DNA from: Symsagittifera roscoffensis
Lineage: Eukaryota; Xenacoelomorpha; Acoela; Convolutidae
Assembly: GCF_963678635.1 (NCBI RefSeq)
Contig: NC_087066.1
Span: 15,795,949 to 15,859,948 of the forward strand
Reading direction: 5' to 3'
Length of the DNA: 64,000 bases
The position numbers and the translations under genes were made by a program. Under the pieces are notes generated by a model. That model had not been told where the DNA came from. It worked only from the letters and a program-made list of their open reading frames with translations, and searched no databases. This document shows positions 1 through 13,300 of this stretch, piece after piece (position 1 is the stretch's first letter; each line of letters begins with the position of its first letter).

Positions 1-639
1 TGAGTTCTCGAGAAAAGTAGAAAAGATTCAAAAACGATAAAAAAATTTTTTAAAAAAATTCAAAATTCCGAGGGCCATAACTTAAAGTGCAAAAAAAAGT
101 TTGAAGATTGAGGGTAGACGCTCATAAAGGGGAGCTTCTTCTTCATTCTATGCAACCAGAACTTCGGATTTCGTAGGTTATTTTTGAGAAAAAGAAAGAA
201 AAATCCAAAACATTGGTCAAACATTTCCCCACAGACGTTTTCGAAGGCTGTAGACAAAGGGGTAAAACAAAAAAAACCAGCGGAGTATGCAGGCACACAT
301 GAGTGTAAGTCTTTCTATGGATACCCTCTTTTGAAAATCAAACAAGAATTCCAGGCGAACATTTCAATCGAGACATTTGAAATTCAAATTAGTAAATGAA
401 CAAAACTTACGAAGCGGAATCAAGTCCGACAATCTTTGAGCAGACACCAATTGAGCCAAAAAAAATTGTAAAAACTTAAAATTTCAGGTCCCCCTAGAAA
501 CTACCCAGTAAAAACTAGTACCTAGTTAAATTTGAGTTTTCAAGATATTTCGCGTGTCAGCTGCATTGCATCATCAAAATCGCCTATATGATCAGTACTA
601 ATTGAACTTGAATAAGTGTTTCAATTGATTTCGTTAAAC

Positions 640-1160
640 TAGTTGTTAACCCGAAAAAATCTACACGCGGATTTGATACCGCTTACTTATCGCAAGCGTA
701 AGAAACAGTCAAAAAACACAACCACCAGTCTTAAAAGGTTTTAGTTTTTACCGAGCGGCCAAGGGAGCAAAAAAGTAACTTTGAAATCTTGCAGCACAAA
801 CTACCTGAAATCATTCATTTTTGTTCTTGAAGCTTCACAAAATAAAATTACTCGGCCGATAAAACATGAGCCGACACAATTAAGGCAAACTAAAACTTTC
901 AAGGAAAAAAAACAAGTAAAAGGAAAACCGAGGAAAAATTACAACGTCGTGGTTATAAATTTTACAAATTAGAGAAGTAAAACTAGAGAAGTAATTTAAA
1001 AACACTTGTATCTATGATGAAAAAAGCTGACAGCGCACAAAAATTCCCCGATGAAGCAACTAAGCCGAAAAAACATAAGCAGATAAACGACAGTCCGACT
1101 ATTAAATTTTTCCCGGGCAAAACTTTTCAATTTGATTCGTAATGAAAAAACAAGCTCCGA
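640..1160 (+). repeat. Dispersed repeat, copy A
   Basis: The tract shares a run of collinear blocks with 6250-6740 and with pieces around 17680-17790 and 18680-18880. Shared landmarks in order are an ACACAACCACC-like block, a TTTACCGAGCGGC-like block, TTGAAATCTTGCAGC, GAAGCTTCACAAAATAA, GATAAAACATAAG, AAAAACACTTGCATCTA and ATTCCCCGA. The copies are diverged and carry no long open frame, so this looks like an old non-autonomous interspersed repeat. Exact ends and strand of origin are not resolved. Confidence 0.6.
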
Positions 1161-1844
1161 CCGTGACTCGAACTCCAAATCTTAGGGTACAAATGCGATA
1201 CATCTCGTGCTTCTAATGCGTAAGCGACCATTTAACCTGGCTCAGAAATCGCTCCAACCTAATTAGAGGCAGGCTGTTTGTTTTTATTGATACGTTGCTG
1301 GGCGCTTATTATATCACTTTGTACTTTCCATAGCGTGCTGGAAAAAAAATCATTCTTAGACATATCATATTGATCAAAAACTACATTCTTAGACATATTA
1401 TATTGTTCCGACCAATTTAGCCCGTTCATTCGTGATTCGAACGACATGAAAAATTTTAAACAACTTTCTCAGTGTCGAGAAAAATTGGTTTAATTTTGAA
1501 CTTTTTGTGCCATTTTGGGCGAAAAGCGAACGACCACGCTTCTTTAGAAAACGCCGTGAACTTTTTTTAAGCCATCAAAACTCCAGTGAAGTTTTCATAG
1601 CTTCTTTTTCACCGCCACGTTGCGAACAAAAACTACGCAAGATGATATGATTTTTTTAAACTGGATTCTAATACGATTATTTTACTCTGATTGTCGAATA
1701 AGCCTAAGTTCTTAGCTTAAGTTCAGAGACTTTCATCAAACCACGCAGAAAAAACGACACTAATTCGCGTTGATTTTGTATCCTCGTTTTTGTATTTTCG
1801 GCTAGCATTGATATTTTTGAATACTTTGGAGATTTTTATTGGTA

Positions 1845-2107
1845 AGTTTTCATGGCCTACATTTTTGAGTGTACTCGATAGGCCCGGATGCAATGCCATT
1901 ACACAGCTGCTCAACTGCTGTCATGGCTTGAAATAGTTAGGTTTTCATGGCCTACATTTATGAGGGGAACAGATAGGGGCAGATGAAATGCCTAGTTTTT
2001 CATGGCTAGGTTTTCATTGCCTAGAAATAGCTAGGTTTTCATGGCCTACATTTTTGAGTGTATTCGATAGGGGCGGATGCATTGCCATTACACAGCTGCT
2101 CAACTGT
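1845..2107. repeat. Imperfect tandem duplication of about 189 bp
   Basis: A segment of about 73 bp beginning TTTTCATGGCCTACATTT and ending in a CAGCTGCTCAACTG block occurs at about 1845-1920 and again at about 2034-2107. A shortened intermediate copy lies at about 1938-1985. No coding capacity is seen. This is most simply local unequal-crossover duplication. Confidence 0.75.
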
Positions 2108-2894
2108 CACATTCTGATTGCACTTCTTATCATCTGAAACAGACAACAAAAATATAAAAAACTTCCTGAAACTTCACAATCGAAAGCCACAAACTTGTCT
2201 GTAACATTAAACGAAAATACTTTTTAAAATCTTCACTTTTATACACCAACTTGCGCGTTGCACTTATAAATAGAATCCCAAATTTTACCTCACAATTTCC
2301 CGCACATCAATCTGATTGGTTGAACACTAAGTAGAAAATTGCATTGATCTTAAATAATCAGTGCTCCGGCATGAAAGAACAGCAATGCGTTGTAAAAGTT
2401 GTTTGTTTACTGTTTGTTTGTTTGTAAAAACAGTAATTGTTTGTGTGTTATCATATTTCATATTTGAAATCACAAACCACGAGTTTACAAACAGATCCAA
2501 TTTTTCAATTACTTGTCATTCAAAACTCAACGACAAAAAAAAACATATCCCATGGAGCTAATTGTTTTCGGCACGGTTATTTACTACCTGCTAGCGAGTT
2601 TAACCCATCCCTATGTTGCAAACCCATTCCGCTCTTAGGAAGAGATAAGAAAAAAAACTAAGAAAACATATCACATATTTTTCTGCTTTTAATTTCTGCA
2701 AAAAATTGTAAGATAACTTATTTATACCTCAACAAAAACTTATACGACTTAGTAATAAAACAAGGATAGTAAGAAAACAAGGATTAACTTCAAGGTCGAT
2801 AGTTATTTAGAAACGATTATCTTTCCTTGTAACACGTTTCACCCCTCCTTCTATAGTAAGAACGACAGTGAAGGGTAAAATGGTTTTAACTAAC

Positions 2895-3041
2895 CTCCTG
2901 GTAGTTTGCAGGAGAAGAACGCACAGCCTGCAGTTTTCAGACAGTCGTTGCACGTTGTATGTGTGGTGCAATTGTTTGATGTTGCATTGAATTGGTTTTC
3001 CGATTCCTGGACCGTTGTAGTGCCCAGGATCACCATACATG
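2895..3041 (-). CDS. Probable internal exon encoding a Cys-rich (PSI-like) segment
   Basis: On the minus strand a good acceptor (TTTCAG at 3047-3042) and donor (G|GTTAGT at 2895/2894) bound 147 nt that stay open. The translation carries a compact cysteine cluster, NCTTHTTCNDCLKTAGC followed by FFSC, next to several N-glycosylation sequons. That spacing resembles small PSI/plexin-type or CD164/PTTG1IP-like extracellular cysteine modules. I cannot identify the gene. The neighbouring exon at 4304-4547 may belong to the same transcript. Another frame of this stretch is also open but lacks the ordered Cys spacing. Confidence 0.35.
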
Positions 3042-4303
3042 CTGAAATTTGGCGATTACTTCAAATTAAGACAATAGCAAAAAAATTTCAGTTCCTTTAG
3101 CAAAGATTTAGCAGTTAAGCATGACCATAATTTAAAACAGGAGAAAATTGAATCTTAGGTAGTTTTCTGTTAGTAACTGTCTTGTCTTTAGGAATATTTT
3201 CAGAGGCAAACTTTCCAGATAAGATAGCTGTCAATTAGGGGTTAAAACTTACCCAATAGACTTCACACAAAAGTATGCTCAAGCAATAAAATAGTTGTGA
3301 AAAAATTTGATAAAAGGACTAATTAACGATTCGAAAAAAAGATAAGTGGCTACGTTTTCTATGAACGCAGCAGTTCTACTTGTTTTTATGTCAACCACAC
3401 CGATTGAATACATTGCTTGATTCAGCTGTGGATAGTAGCCAAGATACAATTTTAGTGGGATCACTAACCCAAGGATAGCTGGAGAAACACCACCAATTGC
3501 AGATTCATTTTCTCTGAGTGAGTTTTTCGCCGTTGATTACCAGGTTGACAGCTTACTTGGATATTTATTTACATATCAGATCTGAAAAATTAAGTAAGAA
3601 ATCAATTGACATGAATCGTCCCTCCAAAAACTATGGATTGTCTTTTTTGTCGAGGAAGACTAACTCTCGGTAATTGTTCAATCTATTTATCGGTCGATTG
3701 TGAACCAATCATCTCAAGTTCAAAAGGAAGGCTTGATTAATTATTTTTACTGACAAGTCGCTAGAAAACATTCGAAAAACGATGAGATAGACATGCTCAT
3801 AAAAGTGAGAACTTATGGAGACTCAAGTCAGTAAGTTTTCTGGTTGTGGAAAATTTTTCTCAATATGATGACAATCCAAGAAAACTGCAATTTGAGTTGA
3901 AATAAATTCTAGCAACTTTGAGATGATTTGAGGCCCCAGCTAAGCATAATAGAATGTAAAACGTAATAATTGCGGGTAAAAAGCTTCAGACGGTTTATGA
4001 CAGAAAGTGATTAGAGTCAATGTCTTCAGGCGAATCATTCAGTTATACTAAATTCTACAATTGAAATCAGTTATAACTCGACACAATTTTCTATCAAGGT
4101 TTAAAGGAAAGCGTCCAAATTTTGTTGACCTCAAAAAGAGAGATAAATTAAAGGTTATTCGCATTTCATTATACTGCCTAAATCAAAAATATAATTTCAA
4201 AACTTTGAAAAAATCAATTTCATCCGGATTTATACATATCATTGTCTGTATACTCTGGCTCAAGAATAAGACTACAACTCCAGAGTCGTAGTCTGATCAC
4301 CGT
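3042..4303. other. Presumed intron or intergenic sequence
   Basis: AT-rich sequence between two probable exons. A minus-strand open stretch at about 3420-3530 is mildly hydrophobic and could hide another exon, but I could not find a consistent pair of splice sites. Immediately left of the 4304 exon, at 4269-4293, there is a near-perfect inverted repeat (GACTACAACTC with GAGTCGTAGTC) that could form an 11-bp hairpin. Confidence 0.35.
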
Positions 4304-4547
4304 TTTGCATCCCTGGCGGTGGCGCTAGTGGACCTCGTTTTGGTGACGTCGAGTCGGACGGGGGTGGTGCGATAGCCACAATTGGGGCGTCATGTACGGG
4401 ATTCGAACTCACAGCAGTCGACTTTGTGACCACAGAATGCAAGTCCGGGTGCGCCGAGGCGGGGTCAATTTCGCTGGTTGCGATTTCTCCGACATTTTCA
4501 AGAATGATGTCAGTGTCGCTTTCAACTTCATCACTGCCACCCTTCAT
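4304..4547 (-). CDS. Probable first coding exon of an unidentified gene
   Basis: On the minus strand an ATG at 4547 is directly preceded by an in-frame TAA and opens an 81-codon frame that runs to a plausible donor (ACG|GTGATC at 4304). The sequence is clearly richer in GC and CpG than its surroundings, as expected of constrained coding DNA here. The product is acidic, then Ser/Thr/Pro-rich, with an APPPSDSTSPKRGPLAPPPG tail, and has no hydrophobic segment, so it looks like a cytosolic, disordered N-terminus. I do not recognise the family. The Cys-rich exon at 2895-3041 lies downstream in the same direction. A T-loop-like word (GAGTTCGAATCCC) inside the exon made me consider a tRNA-derived SINE, which I think less likely. 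Confidence 0.4.
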
Positions 4548-5985
4548 TTAATAAACAAACTTAGTTACCAATTATAGAATTTTAAATCTAGCTTTTGAGG
4601 TGCCAATAGCATACGTTTTTTTGTTTTCGGGAATAATCAGAATACATGTATTTTGGCGAACTGCCGTAAATGAAGTAATTAGAGTTTTATTAAATTTTTT
4701 TTCAACTTTAAGAGACCATTGATAAGACATAAAATGAACAGCAAGATAGAAACTTAAGGTTATTGATGAAAGGGACAGAATTGATAGGGCCCCTTTGCGT
4801 GCGAAACTTGAAGTTGCGAGTGCCTTTAATTGAAATTTAGCTCAAGCAGAGGGCTTTGGTCAAAGGAGAGCCAATATGCTTTACATTCCTCGAAAATGAT
4901 TATATTTTGAGTAGATGACGCACGTATTAATTATTTCCGAATATCCACAGGCCCTATAAAATGCGATCAATTTTTTTGATGACAAAAAGATGACATCAAT
5001 GATTGGAATAACTTTAGAACAATACCGTTGACGCTTCTAGTGTCCCGAACACTAATTGTGCCCTTTTCCGGTAGATCTGTCAAAAGTACAATTTAGACAA
5101 AAAATCAGCTCTCCCATCAAGGTTGTGTACACTTTTCATTCACTATATTTTTTTATTTGTATCATTCTCTTAAACAAACCTACCTTAACATCTGCGTTTA
5201 TTTTATAGTAACTTAAGTAAACAGATTTCCCAAAGAAGAAAATAGGAAATCAATAGACCTCATTTTGGTCGAATTTTGAAAAAACTGAAAATATATTTAA
5301 AAAGCCAAAAAATGATGATAATTGAGTGATAATTTTTAATTCCGATTGAGAATTGTACGCAATTTCGCGTAAACACTATTTGTTTTTGAAGCAAAAAAAA
5401 ACAAGAATTTTCGGTAATTGCTTAGTTGATTGTTTGCTCAGCACCATTTAAAATGCCGCGCTTGGGGAACTTTTTTTTTGAAATTCGACATCAATTAAAA
5501 TGTGCAATTTTGTCAATTTATGTTTCGCCAATGTGAGTTAAATTACTTATCGAAGATTTTGGATGAAAAAAAAACAGAATTTAAAATGAGGGACGGTAAA
5601 TAAGACGGCAACAAGAATGAACGTCTCTAATAAAACGGAATTTGAACGTTAACTTTTTATAGCATTACTAAAACTATGGATAAAAAGAAAAAGGCCAACA
5701 AAATAAATGGCTTTAAACAAAGCCAACATCAACTTGAAAAACAGTCATGAACGCAAAAAAAAACAGAAAAAAAAATCTGACTTAATTTTGAAAAACATAA
5801 ATTTTGAAATTCAAAGAAAGAAAAAGCTCTTTGAATTTAAAGAATTACTTATGATTGACACTTTTTTGAGAAAACTGGATCAATAGGTAAACTTTTAATT
5901 GCCCTGAAAAATAAATTCCACTTTCGAAAATGGAAGTTGATCACTTTTTCTTGACCTTTGCTTTTGCAGCTAGATAGTGGAGTTT
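4548..5985. other. AT-rich stretch, nothing recognisable
   Basis: Roughly 1.4 kb dominated by A- and T-runs. No open frame with domain features, no clear repeat structure and no RNA gene was seen. Confidence 0.5.
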
Positions 5986-5989
5986 GCCT

Positions 5990-6740
5990 ACTTTTCAACA
6001 AATGATACGAAGTGAACTTTAAACACACACAGAGGCGAAGCGGAGCTTCGAATTACTTGCGATGCAACACAATCGCAGCATTGCAAGCTAGCAACTAGTA
6101 AGGAACGGAAATAACAAAATTGGACAAAAAAAACTAGCCATGTTTTAACTAGCCATTTTGAACGAATGTTTCGAAACAGAAGCAAAAAGGAGCAAGCTAG
6201 CGAATAGAAATTGAGACGGAAATATTAAAATTGAAAAAAAAAATTGGGAAAATGAAAATAAGTTCAGAAAAACACAACTACCATTATTAAATAAACTTTA
6301 AGAATTTACCAAGCGGCTACTAAGGCGACAAAATTGTTAAGACGCCCATTGAGCCGAAAATGCCATCAGAAAATGATGTCAAAAAAATGGAAAAATTTCG
6401 AACAATTAACTTTGAGGACTTTGAAATCTTGCAGCTTTGAAGCTTTACAAAACCCTTGAAGCTTCACAAAATAAGGTAACCAAGCAGATAAAACATAAGT
6501 TGACACCATTTAGGCCAAATAAAGCTTTCAAGAAAAAAACTAAAGAGCAAAACAAAGGAAAACATACAAGATCATGACTATAAGTTTAACAAATTACAAT
6601 GTAAATCAAAAACACTCGCATCTACAGCACAATAAGAATTCCCCGACGTGGCATCTAAGCCGACCAAAACATAAGCAGACAAACGAAAGTCCTACAAATC
6701 AATTTTTCCTGGAAAAAATTTTCAAATTCATACAAATTGA
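5990..6740 (+). repeat. Dispersed repeat, copy B (longest copy)
   Basis: The left part (GAGCTTCG, TTGCGATG, GCATTGCAAGCT, GGAAATAACAAAATTG blocks, 6040-6125) matches 17560-17655. The right part (6250-6740) matches 640-1160. It therefore bridges copies A and C and gives the fullest view of the family, at least 750 bp long. There is no conserved open frame and no terminal inverted repeat that I can see. Confidence 0.6.
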
Positions 6741-7205
6741 AAAACCAGCGACCTCGAGATTTGGAGTCTTACGTCCCTTTCAGCCACGGACGATTAACAA
6801 CAGTTAAATACTAGCTACACGTAAAGCAGAAACTACTTATTTTGAAATTTTCGTTGCTACAGACCAAGCTTATAGCAAAAAGGCCACCAAATGAGCAGTT
6901 TTGTTTGCGATTTAGGTTGGAAAAAAAGTACAGTCATACTAATACACTATTCTTGCTAGTGTAACAAAACATTAATCCGAACGAGACTACATGTATCAAA
7001 GAGATGCACTGATCTTTCTGACTGCCCTTTAAATCTACGACGTATGTTCGATTTAGAAAAAATGATTTAAGTATCCAAAAATTATTGTCCAATTTCACCT
7101 GAAACCAAAAGAAACCGAATCATCACGACAATATTTATGAATATATCGTAACCTGAGTTTCATGAGACAATATCTATAAATATACCGTAACCTGGGTAAA
7201 AATAA

Positions 7206-7240
7206 CGTGTGTGTCTGTGTGTGTGTGTGTATGTGTGTAA

Positions 7241-7282
<42 letters not shown>
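7206..7282. repeat. (GT)n microsatellite
   Basis: An almost pure GT/TG dinucleotide tract with a few interruptions, just downstream of the 3' end of the exchanger gene, in its 3' flank or 3' UTR. Confidence 0.95.
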
Positions 7283-7283
<1 letters not shown>

Positions 7284-7346
7284 CCGTAAAATTTTCATTT
7301 AAATAAGATTTTGTCATGTTTTTTTTAACATTTTAACAAAATCGGA

Positions 7347-10300
7347 TTAATGCATGATTACTACTTTACTAACGTAAACAGCGTCCCTTGTAGTTCCATT
7401 TTGCGTTGATTTCCCGTACGCAACCTGTTCTTCTTCCCTGTCTCTATTGTTACGCCTCGCGTGTCCTCCTCTATCGTCGTCACGTGACTTAGAGAAGTAC
7501 CTCACTATAGGCTGACACCATGGCTGTGGGAAGGTCAGGTACAAGGGGTGTCCTTGGTTCACTGTCAATATGGGCTTGATGTACTTTCGGTCGAAGTCGT
7601 ACCAGGAAGCGCTGATCGGGTGCATATTTTCCTTCCGCTGCGAGTTCACAATCCGCGGTTGAATCCTCTCGCCGTCGCTCTCAATTGAACCCATTGCGAA
7701 ATGCTTATCCTATCAAAATTAACATCAATTAATATCGATTTAAACCATGAGAAAGCTTATCAAATACAACTTTTGTTTCAACTTTCAGTTTAAACTTGGC
7801 AAAATGTGCATTTAATGTTCTCGCAAGGCTGTTTTACAGAAACATTAGCATTATTATTTTTAGATAGTTTTAGAAGACACTATATTTGTCAACTGTAACG
7901 AGATTATTAGCCGAAAAAAGCTAGATATATTTTTGACAAGCCATGTTACATTGTTGAAATTTTCATCGTAGTGCTGGGATGAGTTGGCGCCCCCGTTGGA
8001 CAAAGTGTTGACATTTGATGCATTACTTCCGCCACTTACACCGCTTCTGTGACTTGAATCATCAGCAACGGAGGAGCTGTCGTCTTCTTTCACGCCAACC
8101 CTATATTGACATACTTTGCAACATACTAAATCAAAACATTTTAGCAGTTTAAAAGTTTCTTAAATTCATGACAAAATGAGTAAATAAATTGAATTTTAAT
8201 TTGAAAGAAAGTTTAAAATATCATTCTAGAACTTCGAGAAAAATTTTAGCGGTACATTAGAAAAAAGTTTTCACCCGACAGATCATTCTGAAAATCTGCC
8301 TTAATGCAGTTCCAAAATGATTTCGCGCCACTTACGCCAAAAATTACCAGCACGCGATTGCGACCAAGTCATGACTTCGTTATGGAAACACTAGCATTTC
8401 ATACAAAATTATTGACTAACCGAATATGTAGCAACTCGAGCACTTTGGTGGCGAATGAGCCACAACAAATGACTGTGATTATGACTATCAGCAGAGTAGT
8501 GGTGAGCATGGACTGTCTAGCACTTGTGGAGGTGTTCCGGATGGCCAGTGCGAACGCTATTGCGCCTCGCAGTCCTACAACATTAAGGAAGTTGAGAAAT
8601 GATCCTTCGGTCATTTTCTCTGAAAATTATTACTAAAGACGAACAGAATAGTACTGTATTCAACACTAAACAGCAATCAAATTTTAAATAAGATTTTTAT
8701 GCCACATAACATTGATATATGTACTTTATGTCTAAACGTTTCGAAGACGATGAGTTCGGTTGTTTAATGAGTTCAATTGTTTAAAATAAAAAAATTCAAC
8801 TTTCGAAGTTGAGAAATATCCTTCTAATAATTCACAACTGAGTTGTAACCTGAGAACATGAGCATGTGTTGGAAGTTGAAGGATATCTTGTGTGGCTCCC
8901 TCCTCGCTAGATTGATGAGGAATGTGAGTGGGTATATGTTGGCTGCCCTGCCTACAATGATGCCAACCAATGCCCCCAGAATGAACATGTAGTTCCACTG
9001 GTGGGAGGGGAAGGAGAACACTGTGATGCCCATGTACAGGAAGATGAAGTTCTCAGACAGGAAGGAGAGGAACTCGAACAGCTAAAAGCACACACGCAAA
9101 AAAAATATTTAAATTGCAAACAGCTGAATTGAATGGGTTAAAGTATATGAAATCCTTCTATAGAAAGTTTAAATTTTTTATGGAAGAAATATTTTTTATG
9201 GAAGAAATATTTTTTATGGTGTCCAGTTAAAAAAAATTCGAAACAATCAATCACACGGTTTAATTAAAGCACTACCTTGCATCCAATAACTTTTCATCAA
9301 TGAATTTAAATTTGATTTTGAGTGATTTCATTTTTTTCCAAGAAATCAGGATTCAACCGGTTAATTCAAACCGGTTAAACTAAAGAAAAAAATAACCGCT
9401 CTATGCGTAATTAAAATTGAAACCAAATCAATTTCTACTTCAGGTAGTTTGATTCGAACCATCGATTTTACGGAACTTGAGTACGAACCTGTTTAGTTTG
9501 TCGTCTGGACTCGAGGGACAGATTGTAGTAAGTGTAGTGAGCTTGAGTCACGCCGCAGAAAAGAAGAGATACGATACCTGAAATAAATCGAAGATGTTAT
9601 CAATTAATCAAAGCCAACTGACTTGTTGCCATTGATCTAACCAGACAACTATTAACTTTATCAAATACAATATATTTTATGGTTACTGCTGATGTTTTAT
9701 ACATTTGAGGATATTCAGCTTGTTGCAATACAATTGAATGAGGTGAATAAAATTTTCCAGTGAAAAATCGATGGACAAGGAGGACGGCAAAAGAGCTAAC
9801 CAAATTCATATTTACACCATAAAGCGAAAAAATCTGAAACGGCGAAATGGATCTTCGCATTACTTGTAATAGATGATGCACAGAAAAAACAATTTAAAGC
9901 AAAAACTACAGCATATTTCAAAACCTACATTTACCACTCAAATACGAAATATCACGAAAATATCTCAAACACACATTATTCAAAAAACTCGTTCAACAAA
10001 TTCAACCCAGAGCTAATAGTTTGTGGTGAAAAAAGAATTTTCGCAAAAACCAGACTTCCATTATTTTTTACAAAGGTTCTTATGACTGCATTATTGAGAC
10101 AGAAGAAAATGGTCAGATAATACAACTTGAAAAAAAAATCATAATAGAAAAATTTTTAACTTCATGTATGCAAAACCGGCAACCATGACACATTTTTCCG
10201 ACGACGGACGCTACATAGTACAGTCTCAGAATCAATAGCTTCAATTTGAATTAATTACAAAGAACATCACAGATTACTTTAGAAAAAATTCAAAAAAAAT

Positions 10301-13300
10301 GTTTGTTCAAAAAAAACATGCCGAGTCAAATTTTGCCAATTCAAATGCCATTTATGTCACACTTCATGACGTTTATCGTTATAACAGCAACAAAAAATTT
10401 AACGAAAAAAAGAAAGCCAGATAAAAATCCCAAGAATGGAGGCAGATTCGGCATAACAAATATGTTTAACAATATTTACAGAAAATGGTTTTTCAGTTTC
10501 TGTTAGAATGAATTTTTCTCGAATAAAACTGATGAAAACAAGACTAAAACTCAGCAACTAATTTTCAATGAAGTATGAAAAAATCGATAGAAAAAAACTA
10601 AAACTAAAAACAAAAATAAGGTTTTTCAAAGTTAATCAGATCATTCGAAATCGATCGAATAATTAGAATACATAATTTGTAACTTAAACGCAGACTGTTT
10701 TCTAATACAGACTGAGCAATTTAGTTTGTAAAAAGCCATTATTTTAGCCGGAAACGGTTAAATCGAGAGGAAAACATTTACTTCATGTTTAATAGACTAT
10801 AAATTGAAAAATATATTTTTATTTGATGTAGTTGACTTTTTACAACAAAATCAGAAACTAAGGCTACAAGTCGAAAAAAATGACAAAAATTTCACAGCTT
10901 TATAATTTAGCGCTGATATATTGGGTCTTTTAAATTTTACCGCTAATATTTTTACAAAATCCTTTCAAAGGACCCATGTTTCATAAATATTCCAGCTGAC
11001 AAAAAACCAGGACGCAAGTTTTCTGCAGGCATATTTGACGTCGCGTATTGGCAATTTAAAAATAAGCAACGCAATAATTTAAGTCTTTACCAAGTTCACC
11101 CAGAAAACATTTGATACACATATTTTCCAGATTGCCTGAAGATGACGCAAAAACCAATTCAACCAACTATCGACCAAGATCATTATTGCCAGCAAGCAAG
11201 CAAGCAATAAGGAAAACTGCAGAGAGAGCTTTAAATAACAGGCTGACGAAATTCCTTGCCAAAATCCCAAATCCAAGGAATGTGCAAAATCTGTTCCGAA
11301 GCAAACGCGAAACAATTGATGCAAGAAACAGACATCTAGAAACAGAAAAAAGAATAATCTGGTTTCTGTTTATCATCATAAAAATCGGTGAGGAAAAATA
11401 AAAGTTGAAAAACAATTGAAATTGGTTATGTGAAATTTAAAATTTTGAAACGCCTGAAAACAGACGATTTGGGTTTAATGGCGATTACCAAAGCGATCAG
11501 CATTTTATAAAAAAAAGAGTATATAAAAAGTTAGATATGTTTTGAAAACAATTTATTATTATTAAATCTGTGAACAAGTTTGCAACTGGAAAAAAGGCTA
11601 ATACAAATACGCTGTTGCAATACACTTGCTTTGGCAAGTTTAAAGACAAAAAAGAGCGCCTCATAATGATTAGACACACCCCTCCGCAATCACGTGAGTT
11701 TTGGTTTCATGTTCTAGCAAATTGTGTTCAAAGACTCCTTTCACCTGTGAATCCGACACTCTCCGCAATCAAGTAAGAGCAATGGGACAAAATCAGAAAG
11801 AGACTCGTCTCAATCATCGGGTGCTGGTGAAGAGAGCGCATGAATTTGGTCAGAAATGCAGTTATGACCCCTATCAGAACACCCAGGGCCCAGGAACCCA
11901 CGAAGATGGTGACGAAACTTCCGAGCGCATTCAGAGCGTCGAGGGCCGAGAACGAAATAGTTTTTGTCATTTGCTCATTAACAGACCTACACAAACACGT
12001 ACACAACATCAGGTCAGATACAAGTATTGACTAATCAAAATGATGCAGATATAAGTATGTTTCTGTCATGATAACAAAAAGATAGAACCCACAATTAACT
12101 AGCAGAAATTGGATCACTACTAAAATCTAAAGTGCTTTAAGCTTATGACTAATTAGCGATGAATAAAAGGGTACATTTAAAACCCGCCACGTGAAATGTT
12201 AACTTAAGTACCAATTGTCAGTCAATGCTTTTGATGACCATGAAAACAGTTCAATAGATGCAGATGGTGAAGCTTCAACTCAGAATACTTTTTATTTTTA
12301 CTCATGTTATTTTATTCACAAATTCAATTTTTAACACAAAATTCTAAGATGAACCAATAAGGTGCCTTTTTTCTCCCTAATTACTCTGATAAACAATAAG
12401 AATAGACTTATTTCATTACAGCGTCAACATGCATTATAGCTATATCGCACAGTTTTATTGTAAAAATTTAATTAGTTAATGGTAAAAATTCGGCATTAGT
12501 TTGAGACATGCAACACGAATCTTTATTTAGCTTCATTCCGTTTACAAAAAAAACATAAGCATTGTTTTCTTCTAATAAAAATACCCGGTTTTCAAAAATT
12601 AAAAGCGGAAATTCGAACATAATACTCTACTAGCAATGCAACATTCATAATTTCACTAGGCATACGCTATACTAAAAATAGTTCGGTTGTGCTGATTAAT
12701 TAGTTACCAACCCAGCTGAAGAATTCAGACTTGAAGAGGAAGCAGTATCAGAATACTTATATTCCTGTGTGCCTTCAATAGTCCTGTTGAAATAAACACA
12801 ACAAAAATATACACAACCCCTTAACATAGAATCATCAAACACATCTGATTCAATAGATCTGTTAATGTTTATTTGGATCAAGTTAACAAACAAGCAACCT
12901 AGGGGGAGGAGTTCAACTCAGTTGTAAACTGGAATTTTCAACCAAGAAGAATTTTGATCCAAACCTCAAGCGAGCGTAAAATCTTCGGGGTGAGGAGGAT
13001 GTTACTTTGATCTTTCAAATGAAAATAAAAACTTGACTAAATACAAAATACAGCAGCCTGCAGCAAATTAGATTCAGTTTGGGTGCTAGTTTCGCGTGTA
13101 TAAAATGAAAACCAATTGTTATCGTACTCTGGATGAATGGACCAGCTGACATGAAATTGTAACAAACTTGGTCCAATTTGACAGATTTAACTTTGCGCTC
13201 AAGCCACTAGAATAGTACCTTTCCATGTTCGCGAAGTCGCGAAAAATGCTTCAAACAAAATATTTTACAATCAAATGGAAACAAATATTTGAGCAAAAAA

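Larger units (their letters stand above)
1..2890. other. AT-rich non-coding stretch with decayed repeats
   Basis: I see no convincing gene here. The short open frames lack recognisable domains and are broken by stops in every frame. The stretch contains one copy of a dispersed repeat (about 640-1160) and a partial tandem duplication (1845-2107), annotated separately. The minus strand near 1160-1260 has a weak tRNA-like T-loop motif (GAGTTCGAGTC) that could be the head of a tRNA-derived SINE, but a tRNA fold is not supported. Confidence 0.5.

Noticed and set aside
1158-1258. tRNA-like sequence on the minus strand (GAGTTCGAGTC T-loop word)
   Set aside because: The acceptor stem does not pair convincingly and no anticodon arm could be drawn; at most a decayed tRNA-derived SINE head.
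4380-4450. tRNA-like B-box (GAGTTCGAATCCC) suggesting a SINE
   Set aside because: It lies inside an exon-like open frame with ATG and donor; no A-box at the right distance and no cloverleaf.
7095-7298. 67-codon frame rich in Thr-His repeats
   Set aside because: It is simply the translation of the GT microsatellite.
9420-9450. B-box-like GGTTCGAATCA on the minus strand in an exchanger intron
   Set aside because: No accompanying A-box or stems; treated as chance.
10303-10506. Short plus-strand ORF (67 codons) in an exchanger intron
   Set aside because: No domain and no flanking splice or promoter signal; typical of AT-rich chance frames.
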